From assembly GCA_934462715.1 (NCBI GenBank), contig CAKSIJ010000009.1:1-64000 (forward strand): a DNA stretch of 64,000 bases, given 5' to 3'. This stretch comes from an uncultured Clostridia bacterium (lineage in GTDB: Bacteria; Bacillota; Clostridia; UBA1381). Shown here one piece after another: positions 1 through 8,576 of the stretch. The notes under the pieces are model-generated. The model did not search any database. It had not been told where the DNA came from and was given only the letters and a program-made list of their open reading frames with translations. A program made the position numbers and the translations under genes. Within the stretch, counting starts at the first letter, position 1, and each line of letters opens with the position of its first letter.

Positions 1-2
1 TT

Positions 3-686
3 AACACCTTTCTTTCTGTTTTTATTATATCAGATTTTTGGGTGTTTGTCGACTCTATTTATATTATACCACTCCAGACACATCTGTATCTGGATGCGGC
101 GGACACTTACGATTTTGTTAATTTTTATGATGCGTTTGATGGAAATTCACTTAAAGAATTATCGCTTGAAAATGTAAATGTTGAGGCTATGGATAACTTG
201 CCTGATATGGATAACCTCGAATATCTTAACCTTTCAAAATCAGGTATTACCAGTCTTATAGGTGAAAATAAAGATTTTGACGGATAGTTTAATGTTTCGA
301 GATATAAGAACATTAAGACATTGGATATTTCGGGTGTTCAGGCAGATATTGCAGATGGCAGAATTATTGAAACTGCTAAATACGCAGAAGAATCAACCTT
401 ATTTGAGAATATTAGAACAGAGCGTTCCAGTTATATCTTCGAGGGTTGGTATAATGATAGTAACTTTGATACGTTGTTCTGGGGTGAGGGAATGGAAAAA
501 CCTGCAATGCCGGCGCATGACCTCGTTCTTTTCGCTAAATGATCAGCACATGCATTGGTAATTTCATCCGATCCAAATGGTGGAACAACATCTGCAGCAA
601 CAAAAGCTGTTTTGTGTGATGTTCCGCTTGGCGAACTTCCCACTCCAACAAGAACAGGTTATACTTTTGATGGTTGGTACTTATAA
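3..686 (+). pseudogene. Decayed LRR / InlB-repeat surface protein
   Basis: One reading frame runs from the left edge to 686 and is broken only by TAG at 285-287 and TGA at 540-542. Before the first stop are leucine-rich repeat residues (LKELSLENVNVEAM, NLEYLNLSKSGIT). After it comes LDISGV and an InlB/Listeria-Bacteroides repeat half, FEGWYNDSNFDTLFW, ending LVLFAK where the family expects a following W, so TGG to TGA is likely. A second repeat, GELPTPTRTGYTFDGWYL, ends at TAA 684-686. Such proteins are secreted or cell-wall adhesins. No signal peptide, ribosome site or wall anchor is present, so both ends are missing. It abuts a transposase remnant, which may explain the truncation. Confidence 0.75.
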
Positions 687-699
687 AGCAAATACAGGT

Positions 700-862
700 T
701 ATTCCATAACCACAGACCGCTGACTTTGCCTTTGTCAGCGGTCTGAACCGCTTAGATAAACGGTTTTTTGCGTTATAGAGCCATTTATTATAGAACCTGA
801 TTTTGTTGTTGCATCCCTCGGAAAAACCGTTAGAGTATGGTGCGTCAAATATAGAGCCTTAA
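700..862 (-). pseudogene. Remnant of an ISL3-like transposase C-terminus
   Basis: Read on the minus strand, the stretch near 800-860 encodes FDAPYSNGFSEGCNNKI, which resembles the conserved C-terminal block of ISL3-family transposases (YSNGF.EG.NNKIK). No upstream catalytic domain remains: the frame runs into the 3' end of the deacetylase gene on the same strand. After NNKI the similarity fades. The family assignment rests on this one motif. Confidence 0.5.
714..744. repeat. 11-bp perfect inverted repeat
   Basis: AGACCGCTGAC (714-724) and GTCAGCGGTCT (734-744) enclose a 9-base loop. A T-run (TTTTTT) follows at about 764 on the plus strand, so it could act as a terminator, or be an end structure of the decayed element around it. 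The role is not clear. Confidence 0.5.
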
Positions 863-2010
863 TAAATTATAACCGTTTTATGCTTGCCGTCCCATTTTAC
901 CTGTGCGCCTATTGCTTCTGCCACAAACCGAACAGGAGCATAAAGAGTTCCGGCATACAAAAATGCGCTATTTCCCATGGAGGTCGGTTCACCGTTTATC
1001 AGTGCTGTATCGGAATCGGAATTAAGCTCTATAAGCTTGCCGTTTTTTGATATTCTGACCGATCTTCCGTAGTTGTTAAATTCAGCCGAAGCGTTCAGAT
1101 TTTCTGCGATAAAGCTAACAGGCAACATTGTAGTGCCGTCCTTTGATATTACGTTTCCTTGAAATTTACTTCCGTTTTCATAAACTGTGATATTATTGCC
1201 CGCTTGCTGCTGCATATGGGGATTTCTGTAGTTTGCAGGGGGGTTATAATAGCTGTTCGCCGCAGCGTGCGATATTAATGCGGCTATTTCGGCGTCCCCC
1301 GGACGGTTATATCTCGGATAAGGAGTTGTTCCCTTTATGCAAGGCATTTCTACGCTTGAATAGGTTGTGTAGCCGTCATAGTTCATCAGCGCGTTAAGGT
1401 AATCTGTATAAATCCCGTAAGGATATGAAGCGCTTGTGATTTTTTTTGATATAATCGATTCAAGAATTTCCGAATTGTTGTTGAAGTCATCGAGTGCAGC
1501 CATTGCGTCGCGGCTGTACATTGCGCTGACCGAATCGGCAGGCATACCGTGAATATTGTTGCTGTGATTTCCTATTTCCACGTACGGCGATTCCGAGAGC
1601 GTTTTTAATTGTTCCTTTGTCATAAATTGAGGTTTATCAATATCGTTGCCTATGACAAAGAATGTTGCTTTCACCTCATATTTTTCAAGAATCGGCAAAA
1701 CGGTTGTAAGTCCTGTTTCGTATCCGTCATCAAATGTGATTGCAACCGCATTTTTGCCGTCGGAATTATTAAGATAATCCTCCATTTCGCTTGCAAACAG
1801 GAACTGATATCCGCTATCCTTAAGATATTTAATATCGTTTTCAAATGCGGAAGCGGTTATGATAAAAGCGGTTTCATCTTTCTTGTTTGTACAGATTTCA
1901 TGGTACATTATAGCAAGGCTCGGATTGTTCGGGTTTGCATAGACCGATATGTTAACTGCCGACATGACGGCAAGCACCGTCATAGCGGTAAGTTTTTTCA
2001 GATTTTTCAT
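859..2010 (-). CDS. Secreted polysaccharide deacetylase with Cu-amine-oxidase-N-like domain
   Basis: This 383-residue protein has an N-terminal signal peptide (KK.TAMTVLAVMSAVNISVYA, about residues 1-25). A NodB-type carbohydrate esterase 4 domain follows: ITFDDGYETG with metal/catalytic Asp94-Asp95, KATFFVIG, and the histidine motif GNHSNNIH (His149, His154). Residues about 275-383 match the copper-amine-oxidase N-like domain common in Clostridia (MLPVSFIAENLNA, LYAPVRFVAEAIGA), thought to bind the wall or glycans. It probably removes N- or O-acetyl groups from peptidoglycan or another polysaccharide outside the cell. The start is supported by GGAGG 9 bases upstream. It lies downstream of carB, with a stem-loop between, and may be transcribed separately. 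Confidence 0.85.
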   Translation of the reverse strand: MKNLKKLTAMTVLAVMSAVNISVYANPNNPSLAIMYHEICTNKKDETAFIITASAFENDIKYLKDSGYQFLFASEMEDYLNNSDGKNAVAITFDDGYETGLTTVLPILEKYEVKATFFVIGNDIDKPQFMTKEQLKTLSESPYVEIGNHSNNIHGMPADSVSAMYSRDAMAALDDFNNNSEILESIISKKITSASYPYGIYTDYLNALMNYDGYTTYSSVEMPCIKGTTPYPRYNRPGDAEIAALISHAAANSYYNPPANYRNPHMQQQAGNNITVYENGSKFQGNVISKDGTTMLPVSFIAENLNASAEFNNYGRSVRISKNGKLIELNSDSDTALINGEPTSMGNSAFLYAGTLYAPVRFVAEAIGAQVKWDGKHKTVIIY

Positions 2011-2044
2011 TTGCAGTATTCCTCCGTTTTAAGAATAAGGTAAT

Positions 2045-2071
2045 ACGGGACTGCCGATAGAACAGTCCCGT
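2045..2071 (-). terminator. Stem-loop between carB and the deacetylase gene
   Basis: ACGGGACTG and CAGTCCCGT form a 9-bp GC-rich stem with a 9-base loop, between carB and the next gene on the same strand. The minus-strand 3' side (ATTACC) lacks a good T-run, so termination may be partial. Confidence 0.5.
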
Positions 2072-2089
2072 TTGTCAGCTGTGATTTAA

Positions 2090-5000
2090 TCACACAATTT
2101 CATTTAATTCAACAATTTGGGTATTTTCGCTTGTCAGCTGTTCCTCCATGACCTTTACCAGTGCGCCTGCGGTATCCAATGAGGTCATCATCGGGATAGT
2201 ACATTCGGCAGCGCAGCGGCGCATTTTGAAACCGTCGGAATGAGCGTCATTGCCCTTTTTCGGAATGTCGATAATCATATCGACCATACCGCTTCGGATA
2301 ATGTCAAGAACGTTCGGAATACCGTCCGAGATCTTTTTGCACACTTCTGATTCGATTCCGTTTTCTTTCAGAAAATCCGCTGTTCCGGGAGTTGCGATAA
2401 ACTTGCAGCCCATATTGTAAAAGCTTTTTGCAAGCGGTAAAAAGTTCAGTTTGTCAGCTTCCTTGATTGAAGCGAGGATTCGCGAACCGCGGTGGGGTAT
2501 AGGAGTACCTGCGGCGGTAAAGCCCTTGTACATTGCTTCAGTGAAGCTTCTGCCCACGCCGAGAACCTCACCGGTTGAACGCATTTCAGGCCCTAAGCTG
2601 ACCTCAACCTGCGGCAGCTTTTCGGTCGAGAACACGGGGACCTTGATTGCAACCGAATTGGTAACCGGAGCAATTCCCGTGGTATATCCCATAGATTTAA
2701 GGCTATGACCGAGCATTATATTTGTGGCAACCTCAATAACCGGTACGTTTGTTACCTTTGTGATGTAAGGAACTGTTCGGCTTGAACGGGGGTTAACCTC
2801 GATTATATACAAATCGTCCTTAAACTCAATGAACTGTATGTTTATCATACCTATAACCTTAAGCTCAATAGCAATTCGGTAGGTTACGTCCTTGATTTTT
2901 TCGATTATATGCTGAGGTATGTTTTGCGGCGGATATATTGAAACGGAATCGCCCGAGTGAACGCCGGCTCTTTCCAGATGCTCCATAACTCCGGGGATCA
3001 GCACGTCTGTGCCGTCGCAGATGGCGTCAACCTCTATTTCACGTCCGCCGAGATAACGGTCAATAAGAACAGGATTTTTCTTGTCTTTGTGGAACGCTTC
3101 AGTGAGGTACTTTACAAGCTCGTCCTCGTTGTGAGTGATTTCCATACCCTGACCGCCCAAAACGTAGGACGGGCGTACAAGAAGCGGATATTCAAGTCTG
3201 TTTGCTTCATCGATTCCCTCGTCAACAGACCAGATAGCCTTGCCCTTGGGGCGCTTTATATCAAGTTTTTCAAGCAACTCGTCAAACTTTTCTCTGTCCT
3301 CTGCTTCATCAATGTATTTCGGCTGTGTACCCAAAATCGGAACTTTCATTTCGTCAAGGAAATTAGCAAGCTTGATTGCCGTTTGACCTCCAAATTGCAA
3401 AATTACTCCGTCCGGCTTTTCAAGCTCAATTATGTTGTAAACGTCCTCCTCGGTCAGCGGTTCAAAATAGAGCCTGTCTGAGGTGTCAAAGTCTGTCGAT
3501 ACCGTTTCGGGGTTGTTGTTTATAATGATTGTTTCAATACCTGCCTTTTTAAGAGCAAATATGCTGTGTACGCTGCAATAGTCAAATTCGATACCCTGAC
3601 CTATTCTGATAGGCCCCGAACCGATAACGATAACCTTTTTTTTATCCTCTGGTATTGCTTCGTTTTCATCGTCATAGGTTGAATAATAATAAGGTGAAAC
3701 AGCTTCAAATTCTCCGGCACAGGTATCAACCATTTTGTATACCGGAATAATTCCGAGTTCTTTTCTCTTTTTGTATATGTCGGACGGCTGACAGCCGATC
3801 AGCTGTGCTATACCCCTGTCGGCAAATCCAAGCTTTTTGTAGTGCTTTAAAGTATCAAAATCAAGCTCATCTAATGACAGCCTCTTTAACTCCTCCTCTG
3901 CGTCTACAATGTTTTTAATCTTTTTGAGGAAGAACATATCCATGCCTGTGATTTCGGCAATTTTTTCAAGTCTGTAGTTACGTCTTATAAGCTCTGCAAG
4001 ATCAAATAATCTTTCGTCGTCGGGAACGCATACGCGCTTTCTCAATTCGAGTACAGAGCGTTTCTTTGAGCTTTCTCTTTCAAGAGTGAACTGACCGATT
4101 TCAAGCGAACGCACGCCCTTTAACAATGACGCTTCAAGGCTGTTGCCTATAGCCATTATTTCACCGGTCGCCATCATCTTTGTGCCGAGATTACGTTTTG
4201 CCGCAAAAAATTTATCGAACGGCCATTTCGGGATTTTTGTGACAACATAGTCTATGGCAGGCTCAAAGCAGGCATAGGTTTTGCCCGTTACCGCATTTTT
4301 TATTTCGTCAAGATTGTAGCCGAGAGCAATTTTCGCACTGATTTTTGCAATAGGATAACCGGTAGCCTTTGAAGCAAGTGCCGATGAACGGCTCACTCTC
4401 GGGTTTATCTCGATTACCGCATAGTTAAAGCTGTTTGGGTCAAGTGCAAACTGAACGTTACAGCCACCCTTGATTTCTATTGAATTGATAATATCTATTG
4501 CCGCTTTTCTCAGCATTTGATATTCCTTGTCTGCCAAAGTAAGTGCCGGTGCAACAACTATAGAGTCGCCCGTGTGAACGCCGACAGGGTCGATATTTTC
4601 CATGGAACAAACGGTTATACAGTTACCGTGACCGTCACGGATAACCTCAAATTCAATTTCTTTCCAGCCTTTGATTGATTTTTCCAAAAGTACCTGACCG
4701 ACACGGCTCAAATGCAGACCCTGAGAAAGGATTTCAATAAGCTCGTCTGAGGTTTCTGCGATACCGCCGCCCGTTCCGCCCAAGGTATATGCCGGACGGA
4801 CTATGACAGGATAGCCGATTTTGTCGGCAAATGCAAGACCGGATTCTACATCTGTCACAATTTCGCTCGGAGCAATCGGCTGATGAGTGCGTTCCATAAG
4901 GCGCTTAAAGCTATCCCTGTCTTCACCCTCTTTGATCGATTCAATTGACGTTCCTATAACTCTGACATTATATTTGTCAAGTATTCCTCTGTCATAAAGC

Positions 5001-5302
5001 TCACAGGTCATGTTAAGACCTGTCTGACCTCCCATTCCGGCGATTACCGAATCGGGTCTTTCCTTTGCAATGATTTTTTCGAGGTATTCAACCGTGAGAG
5101 GTTCAATATAGGTTTTGTCCGCCATGTTTCGGTCGGTCATGATTGTTGCCGGGTTTGAGTTGACAAGAACTACTTCAACGCCCTCCTCTTTGAGTGCGGC
5201 ACAGGCTTGAGTTCCGGAATAGTCAAATTCCGCAGCCTGACCTATTACTATAGGACCAGAGCCAATAACGAGAACTTTTTTTATTGATTTATCCAATGGC
5301 AT
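2090..5302 (-). CDS. carB: Carbamoyl-phosphate synthase large subunit
   Basis: CarB makes carbamoyl phosphate from bicarbonate, ammonia (channelled from CarA) and two ATP, for pyrimidine and arginine synthesis in the cytoplasm. The 1070-residue protein has the usual length and the duplicated layout: two homologous halves, each a pre-ATP-grasp nucleotide fold (KKVLVIGSGPIVIGQAAEFDYSG near residue 8; KKVIVIGSGPIRIGQGIEFDY near 555) and an ATP-grasp domain (RPAYTLGGTGGG, RPSYVLGGQGM), with a C-terminal MGS-like allosteric domain. Its ribosome site, AAAGGAGGT, lies inside the last codons of carA and the start is 1 base after the carA stop, so the subunits are translationally coupled. Nothing is missing. 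Confidence 0.97.
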   Translation of the reverse strand: MPLDKSIKKVLVIGSGPIVIGQAAEFDYSGTQACAALKEEGVEVVLVNSNPATIMTDRNMADKTYIEPLTVEYLEKIIAKERPDSVIAGMGGQTGLNMTCELYDRGILDKYNVRVIGTSIESIKEGEDRDSFKRLMERTHQPIAPSEIVTDVESGLAFADKIGYPVIVRPAYTLGGTGGGIAETSDELIEILSQGLHLSRVGQVLLEKSIKGWKEIEFEVIRDGHGNCITVCSMENIDPVGVHTGDSIVVAPALTLADKEYQMLRKAAIDIINSIEIKGGCNVQFALDPNSFNYAVIEINPRVSRSSALASKATGYPIAKISAKIALGYNLDEIKNAVTGKTYACFEPAIDYVVTKIPKWPFDKFFAAKRNLGTKMMATGEIMAIGNSLEASLLKGVRSLEIGQFTLERESSKKRSVLELRKRVCVPDDERLFDLAELIRRNYRLEKIAEITGMDMFFLKKIKNIVDAEEELKRLSLDELDFDTLKHYKKLGFADRGIAQLIGCQPSDIYKKRKELGIIPVYKMVDTCAGEFEAVSPYYYSTYDDENEAIPEDKKKVIVIGSGPIRIGQGIEFDYCSVHSIFALKKAGIETIIINNNPETVSTDFDTSDRLYFEPLTEEDVYNIIELEKPDGVILQFGGQTAIKLANFLDEMKVPILGTQPKYIDEAEDREKFDELLEKLDIKRPKGKAIWSVDEGIDEANRLEYPLLVRPSYVLGGQGMEITHNEDELVKYLTEAFHKDKKNPVLIDRYLGGREIEVDAICDGTDVLIPGVMEHLERAGVHSGDSVSIYPPQNIPQHIIEKIKDVTYRIAIELKVIGMINIQFIEFKDDLYIIEVNPRSSRTVPYITKVTNVPVIEVATNIMLGHSLKSMGYTTGIAPVTNSVAIKVPVFSTEKLPQVEVSLGPEMRSTGEVLGVGRSFTEAMYKGFTAAGTPIPHRGSRILASIKEADKLNFLPLAKSFYNMGCKFIATPGTADFLKENGIESEVCKKISDGIPNVLDIIRSGMVDMIIDIPKKGNDAHSDGFKMRRCAAECTIPMMTSLDTAGALVKVMEEQLTSENTQIVELNEIV

Positions 5303-5303
5303 A

Positions 5304-6356
5304 TCACTTTACCTCCTTTAAAAATCTGTCAAACAAAAATCCTACGTCAAGCGGTCCGGGACACGCTTCGGGGTGGAACTGAACGCTTTGTACCGGCAGT
5401 GTCTTATGCGCAATGCCCTCGCAAGTTCCGTCATTGACGTTTATAAAGGTTTCGCAGACGTCATCGGGGAGAGCGGAGACAATATAGTTATGGTTTTGCG
5501 AGGTGATATATATGTTGCCGGTTGCAAGATCCTTAACCGGCTGATTTCCACCGTGATGACCGAATTTAAGCTTTTCGGTTTTTGCACCGAGAGCAAGACC
5601 GATTATCTGATGTCCCATGCAAATTCCGCATACAGGCACTTTTCCTATAAGCTTTTTAACGGTTTCGACCGTTCCGGGAGCGTCGAGCGGATCACCCGGG
5701 CCGTTTGACAAAAATACAAGCTCCGGATCACTTGACATAATATCCTCCGCACTTGCGTTCGCCGGGTACACCGTTATCTTGCAGCCTCTTTCCTCCAGTG
5801 CACGCAGTATTCCGTCCTTTGCGCCCATATGTATGAAAGCAACTCTTTTTTCGGCTTTTCTGTTTATCGTGTATTTTTCTGCGGCTGTCGTTTCCATGAT
5901 TACGTTTGAATTATCAAGCGTTGAAAGCAGTGAGCGTACCTCCTCGTCGGAGGGTTCGCCCTGCATTATTACACCCTTCATACAGCCGTAATTTCTCAGC
6001 AGCTTTGTCAGCGCGCGTGTGTCTATGCCCTCAAGACCGACTACGTTTTGCTGCTTCAAAAATGCGTCAAGCGTCATTTCACAGCGGAAATTTGACGGAT
6101 AGTCGCATTTTTCTCTTACAATAAAAGCGGTAAGATTAACTCTTTCCGCTTCCATATCTTCATAATTAATACCATAATTGCCGATTAACGGAAATGTCAT
6201 TGTAACGATCTGTCCGGCATAGGACGGGTCGGTAAGGGTTTCCTGATAGCCTGTCATACCGGTTGTAAAAACAACTTCTCCGACAACATCACGAACAGCG
6301 CCGAACATATTTCCCGAAAATCTTTTGCCGTTTTCCAAAATTAATTGTGCTTTCAT
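5304..6356 (-). CDS. carA: Carbamoyl-phosphate synthase small subunit
   Basis: CarA is the glutaminase subunit that releases ammonia from glutamine and passes it to CarB. The 350-residue protein has the CarA N-terminal domain (LILENGKRFSGNMFG, GYQETLTDPSYAGQIV) and a class I glutamine amidotransferase domain with nucleophile Cys in CGICMGHQIIGLALG and the His-Glu pair in QFHPEACPGP. It is the first gene of the carAB operon, followed by carB after 1 base. A near-consensus promoter lies about 115 bases upstream. The leader between shows one weak hairpin but no recognisable PyrR-binding site. Confidence 0.97.
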   Translation of the reverse strand: MKAQLILENGKRFSGNMFGAVRDVVGEVVFTTGMTGYQETLTDPSYAGQIVTMTFPLIGNYGINYEDMEAERVNLTAFIVREKCDYPSNFRCEMTLDAFLKQQNVVGLEGIDTRALTKLLRNYGCMKGVIMQGEPSDEEVRSLLSTLDNSNVIMETTAAEKYTINRKAEKRVAFIHMGAKDGILRALEERGCKITVYPANASAEDIMSSDPELVFLSNGPGDPLDAPGTVETVKKLIGKVPVCGICMGHQIIGLALGAKTEKLKFGHHGGNQPVKDLATGNIYITSQNHNYIVSALPDDVCETFINVNDGTCEGIAHKTLPVQSVQFHPEACPGPLDVGFLFDRFLKEVK

Positions 6357-6397
6357 AGCTTCACCTTTCCGCAGTAAAACCGCTTATATAATAGAAA

Positions 6398-6437
6398 TGA
6401 TGTATTATTATGCATAAAAATTAATAAAAATACATCA
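6398..6437 (-). promoter_or_regulatory. Hairpin in the carA leader
   Basis: TGATGTATT (6398-6406) and AATACATCA (6429-6437) form a 9-bp AT-rich stem with a 22-base loop in the carAB leader. It has no clear T-run. The role, if any, is unknown. Confidence 0.25.
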
Positions 6438-6471
6438 GTATCCGTCAAAACCCATTTTGTTTATATCATAT

Positions 6472-6500
6472 ATTCTAACATAAATAACTGTTTCTGTCAA
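6472..6500 (-). promoter_or_regulatory. Promoter of carAB
   Basis: On the minus strand, TTGACA (6495-6500) and TAGAAT (6472-6477) are separated by exactly 17 bases. This sigma-A-type promoter gives a leader of about 110 bases before carA. Confidence 0.75.
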
Positions 6501-6583
6501 TTATAAACCGAGCTTTTTTGCATACAAATTTTGCATATATTTGTTCGAAAAATTTGTGTATTTTTGATGAGCGTATTTTAGAG

Positions 6584-6612
6584 TTGCAATTTTTTTGTAT
6601 TTGTGATAAAAT
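6584..6612 (+). promoter_or_regulatory. Promoter of the corA-like gene
   Basis: TTGCAA (6584-6589) and TAAAAT (6607-6612) have a 17-base spacer. The -10 element lies over the upstream GTG at 6603, which rules that GTG out as the start of the corA-like gene. Confidence 0.6.
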
Positions 6613-6647
6613 TAAGTCAGATTAATTTGAAGATAAGAGGTGCGAAA

Positions 6648-7553
6648 ATGGTAGAATATGCACTGTCCGCAATTAACGGCGGTCTGATTCAGAAGAACGA
6701 TGAAACGGGAAATGCCGTTTTGAAGCTTTATACACTGAACGAATATAAGGAAAATAAGGAAAAATTTCCTCATACGAGAGAAGCCTTTCATGAGCTTGGC
6801 GCAATAAGGTGCTGCAATGCCCAGAAATTCAGAGATTGCATTGCAGGCACTGTTCGTGTTCCGCAAAAAAGCAGCAGCGGTGAGGCAAGACTGACCTTCG
6901 GATTCAGTCTGAACAGGGAACAGCTGATGATTATTGAAAACACGGGCGATATGAAAAAATGGATAGATAAGCACAGCGGCAACATCCCGGAAAATGCTTC
7001 GCCCGACAGAATCCTGTTGTACATTCTGGAGGAATTGACCGAGGGCGACATACTGTATCTTTCTCACATGGAGCAGGAAACCGAAAATACGGAGGATTTG
7101 CTGACGGAAAGTATTCCCGATGATTTTTACGGTGAGCTGTCAAAAAAGAGAAGAAAGCTGTCCGAGCTTGACGTATATTATGCACAGCTTGCCTCAATAA
7201 GCGACAGTATAGCTTCGGCTGACGCTTTTGTGAAAAATCCGGAATTGTGGTCAAGCCTTGCAAGCCGCTGCGACAGACTGCATGAATACGTTCATCTGCT
7301 GAGAGAAAATATTCTTGAATTAAGGGAGCTTTGCAGAAACCTGCAAAATGCGCAGCAAAATAGAATTATGGGAATCCTCACTATCGTCACAACCGTTTTT
7401 CTGCCGCTTACTCTCCTCACCGGTTGGTACGGCATGAACTTTATAAATATGCCCGAGCTTCACTGGAAGTACGGCTATGCTGTGATTATTGCCGCCGCAA
7501 TAATTATATCCTGCGCCGAAATTGCTTATTTTAAAAAGAAAAAGTGGTTTTAA
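6648..7553 (+). CDS. CorA-family magnesium/divalent cation transporter
   Basis: CorA proteins are pentameric inner-membrane channels for Mg2+ or Co2+. This 301-residue protein ends in the diagnostic two-helix membrane segment: a first helix (GILTIVTTVFLPLTLLTGW), the periplasmic GMN signature (YGMNFINMPEL) and a second helix (YAVIIAAAIIISCAEIAYF), then the basic tail KKKKWF. The preceding region is the cytoplasmic funnel with long helices. I chose ATG 6648, with AGAGG 8 bases upstream, over an in-frame GTG at 6603 that overlaps the promoter. It is divergent from carAB and stands alone. The exact ion is not deducible. Confidence 0.85.
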   Translation: MVEYALSAINGGLIQKNDETGNAVLKLYTLNEYKENKEKFPHTREAFHELGAIRCCNAQKFRDCIAGTVRVPQKSSSGEARLTFGFSLNREQLMIIENTGDMKKWIDKHSGNIPENASPDRILLYILEELTEGDILYLSHMEQETENTEDLLTESIPDDFYGELSKKRRKLSELDVYYAQLASISDSIASADAFVKNPELWSSLASRCDRLHEYVHLLRENILELRELCRNLQNAQQNRIMGILTIVTTVFLPLTLLTGWYGMNFINMPELHWKYGYAVIIAAAIIISCAEIAYFKKKKWF

Positions 7554-7743
7554 CATATAGGTTTTGTGATATAGCTGTAAATATATTACAATTATATGAT
7601 TTGTTTGTAATAGTAATTGAATGAGATGAAATTTCGTATCATAATATATACTAAATAAAGTATATTTTAAAAGGAATGTTTGAGTAAAAAACAAAAAACA
7701 ACATAGGGAAAACGGAGAAATAATTATTTATAATAAGAAAAAA

Positions 7744-7766
7744 AGCAGATTAAACCGAAATCTGCT
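7744..7766 (-). terminator. Terminator of the pnuC-like gene
   Basis: On the minus strand AGCAGATT, a 7-base loop and AATCTGCT are followed by TTTTTT. The hairpin overlaps the stop codon at 7750-7752. Confidence 0.75.
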
Positions 7767-8436
7767 TCTTTCTCATTTTCTGCCAGTTAACAAAGCCGTA
7801 TATATCGTTTGCAAGGAACATAACAAAACAAACGACAACTGAAAAATACGAGGGATTTTCAATTGACGCAAGAATCCACAAAATAATCAAAACCACATCG
7901 TTTGCAGCGTAGCAAAGAGCGTATAACGGGCTTCTGCGAAAGGTCATATAAACCGCTGCAAAGCTTGTGATTACGGAAATTGTACTCGGTATAAGGTTTG
8001 AGGTATTCAGTTTTTTTAGAACAAAGTAAAAGAACGCCGTAACGGCTGCTGTTAAAAGGGACATAAAAATCAATTCTTTTTTGGAAATTTCATTGACGGC
8101 AACCTCGGATTTCTTTCCGTTATACGGATTTTTCAGCCACGTTATTAAAGAAAATGCCGACATCGGCGCAGTCATGCCGAGATAGGTAATCATTTCGCCG
8201 TAGTAGGAATAGCCGTAGGAAATGATACCGTAGAGTATGCTGAAAACAATCATTAAAAACATTCCGAGCGGATTGCCCTTTGCCGCAAAAATCAGCGACA
8301 TAGCCCCGATAAACGAAGCGGAGAGTGTGATATAATCGGTGCTTTTAAAGATGATAAAAGAAACCGTTATAAGCAAAACCGACGATGTGAAAAGTACAAT
8401 TTCGGGGACAGTAAAATATCTTTCCTTTTTTCTCAT
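7750..8436 (-). CDS. PnuC-like vitamin/nucleoside transporter
   Basis: PnuC-family proteins carry nicotinamide riboside or related vitamins across the inner membrane by facilitated diffusion. This 228-residue, very hydrophobic protein has about seven or eight membrane segments and the family's C-terminal block CFVMFLANDIYGFVNWQKM, plus GNPLGMFLMIVFSILYGIISY in the middle. I chose ATG 8436, with GGAGG 6 bases upstream; the longer frame begins inside the leader T-run. The gene is monocistronic with its own consensus promoter, a leader carrying a terminator hairpin, and its own terminator. The substrate (nicotinamide riboside, or thiamine as in PnuT) cannot be told from sequence alone. Confidence 0.7.
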   Translation of the reverse strand: MRKKERYFTVPEIVLFTSSVLLITVSFIIFKSTDYITLSASFIGAMSLIFAAKGNPLGMFLMIVFSILYGIISYGYSYYGEMITYLGMTAPMSAFSLITWLKNPYNGKKSEVAVNEISKKELIFMSLLTAAVTAFFYFVLKKLNTSNLIPSTISVITSFAAVYMTFRRSPLYALCYAANDVVLIILWILASIENPSYFSVVVCFVMFLANDIYGFVNWQKMRKKQISV

Positions 8437-8539
8437 GCTTAACCTCCAAAAAAACAAGCACCCAAAATGTATCTTCTAAGACCTAACGATACATTTTGAA
8501 TGCTTTATATGCATTTTTGCCACCCGGTGGCGGCTTATT
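8437..8539 (-). promoter_or_regulatory. Riboswitch-like leader with terminator before pnuC-like gene
   Basis: The predicted transcript starts near 8539 and carries three hairpins: GCCAC/GTGGC (about 8519-8531), AATGC/GCATT (about 8500-8516) and an 18-bp stem AAGCATTCAAAATGTATC / GATACATTTTGGGTGCTT (with two or so G-U pairs) followed by GTTTTTTTGG. The T-run ends directly at the Shine-Dalgarno GGAGG. The middle hairpin shares AAGCATT with the terminator stem, so the two are mutually exclusive, as in attenuators and riboswitches. No TPP, preQ1-I or other consensus that I know is visible, so the ligand class is unassigned. Confidence 0.55.
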
Positions 8540-8545
8540 GAATGT

Positions 8546-8574
8546 ATTATATCAAATTGCTTTATAAATGTCAA
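8546..8574 (-). promoter_or_regulatory. Consensus promoter of the pnuC-like gene
   Basis: On the minus strand, perfect TTGACA (8569-8574), 17-base spacer, perfect TATAAT (8546-8551). A promoter this strong upstream of a terminator hairpin fits control by transcription attenuation. Confidence 0.85.
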
Positions 8575-8576
8575 GC

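Noticed and set aside
6357..6470. PyrR-type attenuator in the carAB leader
   Set aside because: The only hairpin is AT-rich, without a T-run or the conserved PyrR-binding loop.
6603..6647. GTG 6603 as the start of the corA-like gene
   Set aside because: It overlaps the -10 element of the promoter and has no ribosome site, whereas ATG 6648 does.
8437..8539. TPP riboswitch upstream of the PnuC-like gene
   Set aside because: The CTGAGA and ACCTGAT core motifs of TPP aptamers are absent.
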